A stretch of DNA of 64,000 nucleotides from positions 248,001-312,000 of the forward strand of contig NZ_VKKZ01000021.1 in assembly GCF_008271745.1 (NCBI RefSeq). The letters run 5' to 3'. A program made the position numbers and the translations under genes. Below are positions 1-6,732 of this stretch, piece by piece (position 1 is the stretch's first letter; every line of letters starts with the position of its first letter). The notes under the pieces are model-generated. The model was given only the letters and a program-made list of their open reading frames with translations, made no database searches and was not told where the DNA came from. This DNA is from Rufibacter glacialis. GTDB lineage: Bacteria; Bacteroidota; Bacteroidia; Cytophagales; Hymenobacteraceae.

Positions 1-181
1 GTTACCTTCTCCAGGATGGATGCGAAAATCCTTTTTCAGGAAAGCTTCAGTTTCCTGAAGATCCTATTCCGGTCCTCTGTAGATTAAGCCCTTTTCCCAA
101 AGGATAAATATCCCGGTTCCCTTAAGCCTACTTGCGCGCCTGCCGGATTTATCGTAAATTTCGTAAAACCAACAAAAAACC

Positions 182-931
182 ATGTCCCTTTTCACATCCA
201 ACAACCCCGCTCTTAAAGAAGAAGCGTTTACCCAATCGGCTGAAACGCAGCTGGTAGACGGACCCGCCATGACCCTGAACGGCACCATTGGCAAATCTGC
301 CTTGCTGGTGGGCATCGTACTGGTCTTCGCGGTTTTTGCCTGGGATCTGTTTAGCATGATGGGCGTGCCCCTGCCCTTTTTGATCGCCATTCCGTTGGTG
401 GGTGTGGGCCTGGCATTCCTGATTACTTTCAAGAAACATTGGGCGGCGTACATAGCCCCGGTGTACTGTGCCTTGCAAGGACTTTTCCTGGGCGGCGTTT
501 CCGGCATGCTGGAACTGAAGTTCCCGGGTATCGCGAACCAGGCCATGCTATTGACCTTTACCGTGTTCGGTGCCATGCTGCTTTTGTACAGCACCCGTGT
601 CATCAGAGCCACTGAACGGTTCAAGTCTATTATCATAACCGCCACCTTCGGGATTTTCTGTTATTACATGATCTCGTTTGTGTTGCAGTTCTTTGGCGTA
701 GAGATGGCCTTGATTCACAGCAGCGGCATGGCAGGCATTATTTTCAGCTTGTTTGTGGTCATCATTGCGGCCATGAACCTGATCCTGGACTTTGACACCA
801 TTGAGCAGGGCGTGGCTCACAGCGCCCCCAAGAACATGGAGTGGTATGCTGCCTTCGGCCTCACCGTCACCTTGATCTGGTTATACATTGAAATCCTGCG
901 GTTGCTCTCTAAGCTCAACAGCCGCAACTAG
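182..931 (+). CDS. Bax inhibitor-1/YccA family membrane protein
   Basis: A 249-residue protein that is almost entirely hydrophobic after a ~35-residue polar N-terminus, with about seven membrane segments ending in a short basic tail. The order of segments and the late motif around DFDTIEQG (a conserved acidic stretch before the last two helices) match the BI-1/YccA (TMBIM) family of inner-membrane proteins, which are linked to calcium leak and membrane stress; the exact role in bacteria is unsettled. The ATG at 182 is the first start after an AT-rich, SD-less leader typical of Bacteroidota. It is a single-gene unit followed by a strong hairpin at 970-1012. Confidence 0.9.
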   Translation: MSLFTSNNPALKEEAFTQSAETQLVDGPAMTLNGTIGKSALLVGIVLVFAVFAWDLFSMMGVPLPFLIAIPLVGVGLAFLITFKKHWAAYIAPVYCALQGLFLGGVSGMLELKFPGIANQAMLLTFTVFGAMLLLYSTRVIRATERFKSIIITATFGIFCYYMISFVLQFFGVEMALIHSSGMAGIIFSLFVVIIAAMNLILDFDTIEQGVAHSAPKNMEWYAAFGLTVTLIWLYIEILRLLSKLNSRN

Positions 932-969
932 GCCACTGAAAACGGGCTCTTTTTTAAAAAGCCTTCTAT

Positions 970-1012
970 AAACAGAACAGCCACTGGACGACCTCCGGTG
1001 GCTGTTCTGTTT
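970..1012 (+). terminator. Hairpin terminator after the BI-1 gene
   Basis: Two 15-base arms, 970-984 and 998-1012, are exact reverse complements around a 13-base loop and are followed by a T-rich run. The hairpin lies 39 bases after the BI-1 stop codon. Confidence 0.8.
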
Positions 1013-1049
1013 TATACCTGATAGAATGTCATCTTGCTTGTGGCTCCCG

Positions 1050-1170
1050 GCGAGTCCGGAGACTCGCTTCATCCCTGGGCACGAGTTATAAACTCGCGCC
1101 AGTAGAGCCCGAGACAATAGTATCGCGCCAGTAGATTCTTCATCTGTGAGGTCTCCAAGACCTCACAGAT
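1050..1170. repeat. Cluster of intergenic palindromes
   Basis: Three hairpins sit in a row. The first is GCGAGTC/GACTCGC at 1050-1067. The second is CGAGTT-ATA-AACTCG at 1082-1096, inside a copy (1078-1105) of the CACGAG...CTCGCGCCAG family also found near 37.5, 43.9 and 44.6 kb. The third is a 13-base-arm hairpin at 1142-1170, whose arms (CTGTGAGGTCT and complement) resemble the palindrome at 33317-33347. A second CGCGCCAGTAG copy lies between the second and third hairpins. This fills the spacer between the convergent BI-1 and murF-alr genes. Confidence 0.7.
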
Positions 1171-1214
1171 TTCTGCGTTTCTCACCTGTTTCCGCAAAAA
1201 AACCGCTGAAACGG

Positions 1215-3686
1215 CTACGCGTTGAAAAACACCCGCTTTACCCGCGTGCCTACGTTGGTGAGCAGCTCATACGGAATGGTGCCAATGCGCGCGGCCAGTT
1301 CAGTGAGCGGCAGCCCTTCCCCGAACACCAGCACCTCATCTCCAGCGCGTACGTCCAGGCCGGTTACGTCTACCATGCACATGTCCATGCACACACTCCC
1401 GATGAGGGGCGCCCGTTGTCCGTTGATGAGCACCTCGCCCACCCCGTTCCCGAAGCGGCGGTCATAGCCATCGGCGTAGCCGATAGCAATGGTGGCGGTC
1501 TGTTTGTCAGAGGAGGCTACTCCCCGGCGGCTGTAGCCCACGGTTTCACCCGCTTTTATAGATTTCACCTGTGATACGGTGGTCTTCAATTGGCCCACGG
1601 TCTGCAGGCTGCTTTGCTCCTGGCCAGCCGATTCTACGCCGTACAGGCCAATGCCCAATCGTACCATGTCAAAGGCAGCCTCCTGGCCAAACCGCACAAT
1701 GCCCGCCGAGTTGAGGATGTGCTTGGTCACGGGGTAGCCTAATTCCTTCTCTACCTGGGCAGCCATCTGCCTGAAAAGGGTGATCTGCTCCTGAGTGAAG
1801 TCATTGAAGAGGGCTTCATCGGCGCCGGCCAGGTGGCTGAACACGCTCTGCACGCGCACGTGTGGCATCTGGTCCAGCACGGTGAGGGCTTCTTCCAGCT
1901 CAGCGGCGTCAAACCCCAGGCGGTGCATGCCGGTGTCCAGCTTCAAGTGGATCTTGGGCGTTTTGCGGCTCTTTTTGGGAAAATAGTCCAGAAACTGGTG
2001 CAACAGGTCAGCGGAATAGATCTCCGGCTCCAGGCTGTACTGTTGCATTTTCAGGAACGAGTCTGGGCTGGGGTTCATGACCATGATGGGCAGCGTGATG
2101 CCATGCTCGCGCAGGGCAATGCCTTCATCGGCGTACGCCACGGCCAGGTAATCCACGCGGTGGAATTGGAGCAGGTTGGCGATCTCATAGGCCCCGGCCC
2201 CGTAGGCGAAGGCTTTCACCATGACCATGATCTTGGTTTGGGCGGGTATTTTGGTGCGGTAGTAGTTGAGGTTGTGGACCAGGGCATCCAGGTTCACTTC
2301 CAGCAGGGTACCGTGCACCTGTTGCTGCAGCGCCGCCACAATCTTCTCAAACTGGAACACGCGTGCGCCCTTCACCAGAATGGTTTCCTGCCGGAAAGTC
2401 TCCGGGCGAAGCTGCCCCAGAAAGGAATCTGTGCCCAGGTAGAACTCGCTGCCCGCGGGGAAAAGGTCTTGGTGACGGGTGATGATATCGCCTATGCCAA
2501 TGACGCGGTCTACGCCGCGGGCGGTGATTTCCTGCGCCACCTGCCGGTAAAGTGCCAGTTCCTCTACCCCCGCCTCCAGCAAATCTGAGACAATGAGGGT
2601 TTTCCGGCCCCGCCGGGCCTGCTGGCCCAACACGTCCAGGGCAATGCGAAGGCCGGCCAGGTCATTATTATAGGTGTCGTCAATGACGTAACAGCCGTTG
2701 ATTGCTTCTTTGCGTTCCAGGCGCATGGCCACCGGGTGCAGGCGCTCAAACCGATGGGTCAGTTCCTGGGGTTTCAGGCCCAGGTAGAGCAGCACCGCCA
2801 GGCAATGCAGCGCGTTTTCCAGCGAGGCGTCATCGGCGAAGGGAAGGTTAAAATCCTGGCCCTGGCCCGCGTACCGGAACCTGATTTTGGTTTTGCCGTG
2901 GTGCATCTCCAGCACCTTGATCTGCACCTGGGCCGCGGGGTGCTCGTGCGCGCTCCACGCGAAGCCGGGGAATCCGGCGGCCTGGATGGCGGCCTGCACG
3001 GCGGGTTGGTCGGCGCAGTAGATGAGTTGGTCTGCATGCTCAAACAGTTTCAGTTTCTCCTGCATTTTCTGGGAAGAAGAGGAAAACCCTTCGTCATGCG
3101 CGGAGCCCAGGTTGGTGAACACGCCAATGGTAGGCTGCAGCACGCTGGCTAGGTGCTCCATCTCGGCTGGTTTGGAGATACCGGCCTCAAACACGCCAAT
3201 GGTATGGCTCTCATTGATCTGCCACACCGAGAGCGGCACCCCGATCTGAGAATTATAGCTACGGGGACTCTTGACCACCCGTTCAGAAGCACTCAACAGC
3301 TGGGACAGCCACTCTTTGACAATAGTTTTGGCGTTGCTGCCCGTGATGCCCACTACCGGAATGGTAAACTGCCGCCGGTGATAGGCCGCCAGCCGCTGTA
3401 GGGCCTGAATGCTGTCAGGCACCAGCAGCACGTTGGCAGCCGGGTAGGCAGACAGATCCAAAATTCCCGCGGCGTCTTCCACCACAAACTGCCGCACCCC
3501 CGCGGCATAAAGTTCAGGCAGGTACTGGTGCCCGTCATGGAATTCGCCCCGAATGGCGAAAAACACCGAGGAAACGGCATTGGCGATTTTACGGCTGTCG
3601 GTGAGCAGGTGCTGCACCGGGTATTCTCCGTTGCACTGCACCAACATGCCGCCCATTACCTGGGCAATTTCTTTGAAACTAAACAT
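1215..3686 (-). CDS. Bifunctional UDP-MurNAc-tripeptide:D-Ala-D-Ala ligase / alanine racemase (MurF-Alr fusion)
   Basis: An 823-residue fusion. The N-terminal half (about 1-455) is a Mur ligase that would add D-Ala-D-Ala to UDP-MurNAc-tripeptide in the cytoplasm; its ATP loop is GITGSNAKT with K120. The C-terminal half (about 460-823) is a PLP-dependent alanine racemase supplying D-alanine: the PLP lysine is K491 (MVKAFAYGAG) and the second catalytic base is Y718 (VGYSRR), with the usual SVCMDM motif following. The fusion joins two consecutive steps of peptidoglycan precursor synthesis and is known in Bacteroidota. The usual glycine before the P-loop lysine is alanine here. The ATG at 3686 lies ~20 bases after a minus-strand TATATTTG promoter element (3706-3713). 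Confidence 0.95.
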   Translation of the reverse strand: MFSFKEIAQVMGGMLVQCNGEYPVQHLLTDSRKIANAVSSVFFAIRGEFHDGHQYLPELYAAGVRQFVVEDAAGILDLSAYPAANVLLVPDSIQALQRLAAYHRRQFTIPVVGITGSNAKTIVKEWLSQLLSASERVVKSPRSYNSQIGVPLSVWQINESHTIGVFEAGISKPAEMEHLASVLQPTIGVFTNLGSAHDEGFSSSSQKMQEKLKLFEHADQLIYCADQPAVQAAIQAAGFPGFAWSAHEHPAAQVQIKVLEMHHGKTKIRFRYAGQGQDFNLPFADDASLENALHCLAVLLYLGLKPQELTHRFERLHPVAMRLERKEAINGCYVIDDTYNNDLAGLRIALDVLGQQARRGRKTLIVSDLLEAGVEELALYRQVAQEITARGVDRVIGIGDIITRHQDLFPAGSEFYLGTDSFLGQLRPETFRQETILVKGARVFQFEKIVAALQQQVHGTLLEVNLDALVHNLNYYRTKIPAQTKIMVMVKAFAYGAGAYEIANLLQFHRVDYLAVAYADEGIALREHGITLPIMVMNPSPDSFLKMQQYSLEPEIYSADLLHQFLDYFPKKSRKTPKIHLKLDTGMHRLGFDAAELEEALTVLDQMPHVRVQSVFSHLAGADEALFNDFTQEQITLFRQMAAQVEKELGYPVTKHILNSAGIVRFGQEAAFDMVRLGIGLYGVESAGQEQSSLQTVGQLKTTVSQVKSIKAGETVGYSRRGVASSDKQTATIAIGYADGYDRRFGNGVGEVLINGQRAPLIGSVCMDMCMVDVTGLDVRAGDEVLVFGEGLPLTELAARIGTIPYELLTNVGTRVKRVFFNA

Positions 3687-3705
3687 GGTAGGGACGTCTG
3701 TTAGT

Positions 3706-3713
3706 CAAATATA
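3706..3713 (-). promoter_or_regulatory. Bacteroidota -7 element (TATATTTG) for murF-alr
   Basis: Read on the minus strand this is TATATTTG, matching TAnnTTTG, 20 bases before the murF-alr ATG. No convincing -33 TTTG was found at the right distance. Confidence 0.45.
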
Positions 3714-3903
3714 CAACACAAGCCCTACTCCGTCACCTTGAATTTCCCCGGAGGGCTGAGCGCCTGGTCTGCGTTTTCTGGCTTTTTTGAAGAAAAGAGG
3801 CCAGAAATAGACAGGCCAGGCTTGTCAGAGGCAGTTTCAAAAAGGAACCCTTCCTTTTTAGCCTGAACGGCCTGCGAATTAGGCGGTACCCACGGCAACT
3901 TCT

Positions 3904-3911
3904 TACCTTTG
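3904..3911 (+). promoter_or_regulatory. Bacteroidota -7 element (TACCTTTG) for the RarD-like gene
   Basis: TACCTTTG matches TAnnTTTG and ends 20 bases before the GTG start at 3931, giving a short 5' leader. A matching -33 TTTG is not obvious. Confidence 0.5.
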
Positions 3912-3930
3912 GGCTTCTGAAAAAAAATCC

Positions 3931-4836
3931 GTGAAATTCAATCGCTACCACGTCGCTGCCATCAGCGCCTTTGTTATCTGGGGCTTTATCCCGTTTCCGC
4001 TGAAAGCCCTGCACGATTTCCCCAGCAGCCAGATCCTGTACTTCCGGGTTCTGGTGGCGGTGCTGACCCTGCTGGTGGTTTCCGGCACCACCCGCCGGGA
4101 GCAGTGGCGCCAGACGCTGGGCCGGTTCAAAGGGCAGGACCGCTTGGAGAAACGCCGGTTCATCCTGTTCACGCTCCTGGGCGGGGCCTTGCTGGCGATC
4201 AACTGGCTGGCCTTTATTTACGTGGTGAACCATGTAGACATCCAGACCGGCTCCTTTTCTTACCTGCTGTGCCCCATTCTCACGGCGGTGCTGGGGTTCC
4301 TGATCCTGCGGGAGCACCTGCGGGTGAACCAGTGGTTTTCGGTGGGGCTAAGCTTTATGAGTTGTCTGCTGGTGGGCACAGATTCTTTGTACAACCTGCT
4401 GTTTGGGTTGCTCATTGCCGCCTCTTACGCCTTTTACCTGATCACGCAGCGGTTGCTCAAAGACTATGACAAGATCGTGCTGCTCACGCTGCAGCTGCTG
4501 CTGGCGTTCCTGTTCATCGGGCCTAGCTACCCCTGGTTCGTGGGCGAAGACGCGCAACCTATCACCGGTCATTTTGTGGGCCAGATTGTGCTTTTGAGCT
4601 GGCTTTTCACGGTGATCCCGTTGTTTCTGAACCTGTACGCGCTCAAGGAACTCAAATCGGCTACAGTGGGTGTGCTCATGTACCTAAACCCCATCATCAA
4701 CTTCACCATGGCGTTCCTGTACTTCGGGGAGGTGGCCAGCCAGCAGAAAATCATCGCGTATGGCGTGATTTTCCTGTCGGTGATACTGTACAATCTGCCT
4801 ATAGGGAAGAAGCAGGAAGCTCAGCCCGTGGCATAA
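3931..4836 (+). CDS. rarD: EamA family transporter, RarD type
   Basis: 301 residues with ten predicted membrane helices in two five-helix EamA repeats, a drug/metabolite transporter architecture. The opening RYHVAAISAFVIWGFIPFPLKAL and the central region with HLRVNQWFSVGLSF match the RarD (chloramphenicol-sensitive protein) subgroup; substrate unknown. The start is GTG, chosen because it directly precedes the conserved first helix and lies just downstream of a TACCTTTG element. It is divergent from murF-alr with no shared function evident. Confidence 0.88.
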   Translation: MKFNRYHVAAISAFVIWGFIPFPLKALHDFPSSQILYFRVLVAVLTLLVVSGTTRREQWRQTLGRFKGQDRLEKRRFILFTLLGGALLAINWLAFIYVVNHVDIQTGSFSYLLCPILTAVLGFLILREHLRVNQWFSVGLSFMSCLLVGTDSLYNLLFGLLIAASYAFYLITQRLLKDYDKIVLLTLQLLLAFLFIGPSYPWFVGEDAQPITGHFVGQIVLLSWLFTVIPLFLNLYALKELKSATVGVLMYLNPIINFTMAFLYFGEVASQQKIIAYGVIFLSVILYNLPIGKKQEAQPVA

Positions 4837-4903
4837 ATTTTAGGAGGCTGCAACCTTTGGGCTGGGACAAGGCTCTTCTTGGAAAGGAACCTCAAACCGC
4901 TGT

Positions 4904-5371
4904 ATGATGAAAACAAAGCTTCTACCTTTCTTCTTGCTGGCCCTGGCTTTTGGCTGCACGCGCCCTGATTTGGTTTCACCGGAAGAGGAGGAAGCCATCA
5001 GACAGGCCCGAGCCAAAGGGGCTACTATCCTGACGGTGCAGAAACCTACTCCCATTGGCGGGCTGGTGGTCAACTTGCTTACGTTGCAAGACTGCCGATG
5101 CCCCAAAGATGTGATTTGTTTTTGGTACGGCCACGCCGTGGCTACCCTTCATCTGCAAGACGCCAATGGCCAAACCCTCAACCAGCAACTCTATCTGGGC
5201 GAACAATTACCGGCCCCCAATAACCGCGGTTTCCGGACGGCAGACACCGTGCTCGTCCAGCTCAGCAACAAACCCTACCGGATTATCCTGAGCGATGTAC
5301 AGCCCTATCCCGGTTTCAACAACCCTTCTCCCAGCGAGAAGAAAGCCATGGTCTCTGTTTCAGCCCTGTAA
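4904..5371 (+). CDS. Small lipoprotein with CPKD motif, tandem paralogue 1
   Basis: 155 residues. A lipoprotein signal peptide is clear (LLALAFG then C18), so it should be lipid-anchored outside the inner membrane. The mature part has a conserved core: CRCPKDVICFW near residue 66, a hydrophobic strand pattern, then a YRI..DVQPYPG stretch and the ending KKAMVSVSAL. The same core occurs in the gene at 5723, so the two are tandem duplicates. I do not recognise a characterised family. The cysteines flanking CPKD may form a disulphide. ATG at 4904 or 4907. A hairpin terminator follows at 5398. Confidence 0.75.
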   Translation: MMKTKLLPFFLLALAFGCTRPDLVSPEEEEAIRQARAKGATILTVQKPTPIGGLVVNLLTLQDCRCPKDVICFWYGHAVATLHLQDANGQTLNQQLYLGEQLPAPNNRGFRTADTVLVQLSNKPYRIILSDVQPYPGFNNPSPSEKKAMVSVSAL

Positions 5372-5397
5372 TTCCTAAAACACATCGCAATTAAACT

Positions 5398-5423
5398 GAA
5401 AGCCGACCTCACCGTCGGTTTTC
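5398..5423 (+). terminator. Hairpin terminator after lipoprotein paralogue 1
   Basis: Ten-base arms at 5398-5407 and 5414-5423 pair with one G-U wobble around a 6-base loop and include a T run. It lies 27 bases after the stop codon. Confidence 0.65.
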
Positions 5424-5722
5424 TTGCTTTAGGTAAAAGGCGGCCCCACGTTAGAAGTGCTTTCGCTAACAGGTCATCTATGGCACGGCAGAATCTGATC
5501 ATTCCAGCGGGACATGGGTACCGTACGGCAGCAGAACAGACCAAAAGACATAGACAACCAGCTTGCTATATTAGATACTCCGCTTCCGTTGTTTCTGGCT
5601 CGTTTTCAGGAAAGTAGCCACAAAAGAAAGGATGCAAAAACATGAGGCTGGTGCAACCTTCGGCCTGGCGGAAGGCTCTTATAAACGAAGGAGGATAACC
5701 TGCCCTTTTTCCAAAAACACCT
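5424..5722. other. Intergenic spacer between lipoprotein paralogues
   Basis: About 300 bases after the terminator with no gene, repeat or convincing promoter that I can support. It separates two homologous lipoprotein genes, so they are probably separate units. Confidence 0.5.
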
Positions 5723-6160
5723 ATGAAGCGCCAACGCCTCTTTCCTCTTCTTATCGTCTTTCTCCTGCTGGGCTGCGCCCGAACCAAACAGGTAGCCTCT
5801 CAGGAGCCGCAGATACCCCCACCGCCGCTACAGCCGCTCCAACAGAGCCCTCCGGTGGCGCTCTCCTGGCAGAAGCCCATTGCGGTAGGCAGTCTTACCG
5901 TCACGCTGCAGAAGATAGAAGATAGCCGCTGTCCCAAAGATGTGCTGTGTATCTGGGCCGGAAGGGCCGCGGCAGACGTTCAGTTACAGGATTCCAGCGG
6001 CACCAGCATTTCTAAAACCCTTGCCCTGGGCAGCATGGTCACCGTTCCCTTCGGCAGTAAAACCTACCGGGTCACGCTGAGAGAAGTCACGCCCTATCCC
6101 ATGATTTCAGACCTGCACCCAGCGGAGAAAGAAGCCTTCATCTCCGTTTCTGTCCTGTAA
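5723..6160 (+). CDS. Small lipoprotein with CPKD motif, tandem paralogue 2
   Basis: 145 residues with a lipoprotein signal peptide (IVFLLLG then C17), followed by a Pro/Gln-rich linker (PQIPPPPLQPLQQ) of about 25 residues and a conserved domain. The domain carries SRCPKDVLCIWAGRA, a YRVTLREVTPYP stretch and the ending EKEAFISVSVL. These align with the gene at 4904 (CRCPKDVICFWYGHA, YRIILSDVQPYP, EKKAMVSVSAL), so this is a tandem duplicate with a longer linker. Function unknown; likely anchored in the envelope. Confidence 0.75.
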   Translation: MKRQRLFPLLIVFLLLGCARTKQVASQEPQIPPPPLQPLQQSPPVALSWQKPIAVGSLTVTLQKIEDSRCPKDVLCIWAGRAAADVQLQDSSGTSISKTLALGSMVTVPFGSKTYRVTLREVTPYPMISDLHPAEKEAFISVSVL

Positions 6161-6266
6161 TTTTTAACTACTAGCGAAGGCACCAGCCCCACGTGCAAGC
6201 AGCGGGCGTTATTTTCATCCTGGCGTTTCAAAGCACTTTTAGAAAAACCTGCCGGAATCCGGCCTG

Positions 6267-6656
6267 TTACCCTTCATACAACTCCAGCGGCAACCCATCT
6301 GGGTCAGAGAAAAAGCAGAAGCGTTGGCCGGTATGCTCATCTACCCTGATTTCCTGTACGGTGACCCCGGCATTCATCAGTTCCTGGCGGGCGGCGGCTA
6401 CGTCCTCTACCGCAAAGGCCAGGTGCCGCAGACCGGCGGCCTCCGGGAAAGACAGGCGGGCGGGCACCTGGGGGAAAGAGAACAGCTCTACCACGTACTG
6501 CCCGTTCAAAGCCAGGTCTGCCTTGTAAGAATCGCGCTCAGCCCGGTAGATTTCCTGGAGCAGCGTGAGCCCCAGTACCTGGGTGTAAAACGCTTTGGAA
6601 ACGGCGTAGTCGGTGCAGATGATGGCAATGTGGTGGATGCTCTTTAACTGGATCAT
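6267..6656 (-). CDS. VOC family (glyoxalase/bleomycin-resistance fold) protein
   Basis: 129 residues, the length of a single two-module VOC domain. Potential metal ligands sit at the usual places: H8/H9 in KSIHHIAI, E57 in QYVVELFSF, H78 in GLRHLAFAVED and E126 in PLELYEG. The pattern resembles YaeR/GloA2-type proteins rather than glyoxalase I proper; substrate unknown. The gene is convergent with lipoprotein paralogue 2. A minus-strand TATTTTTG element ends only 5 bases before the ATG, so the mRNA may be leaderless. Confidence 0.85.
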   Translation of the reverse strand: MIQLKSIHHIAIICTDYAVSKAFYTQVLGLTLLQEIYRAERDSYKADLALNGQYVVELFSFPQVPARLSFPEAAGLRHLAFAVEDVAAARQELMNAGVTVQEIRVDEHTGQRFCFFSDPDGLPLELYEG

Positions 6657-6660
6657 AAGG

Positions 6661-6668
6661 CAAAAATA
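6661..6668 (-). promoter_or_regulatory. -7 element (TATTTTTG) abutting the VOC gene start
   Basis: The minus-strand reading TATTTTTG fits TAnnTTTG and ends 5 bases upstream of the ATG at 6656. If used, transcription would begin at or very near the start codon. Confidence 0.4.
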
Positions 6669-6732
6669 CGGAGTACCGCTTTACAGGCATACGCGCCTTT
6701 TATCTTCCGCCCGGCGGAAAAGGAGGCGTTTT

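Noticed and set aside
1146-1574. Plus-strand open frame opposite the alanine racemase domain
   Set aside because: Antisense shadow of a well-supported enzyme; no domain.
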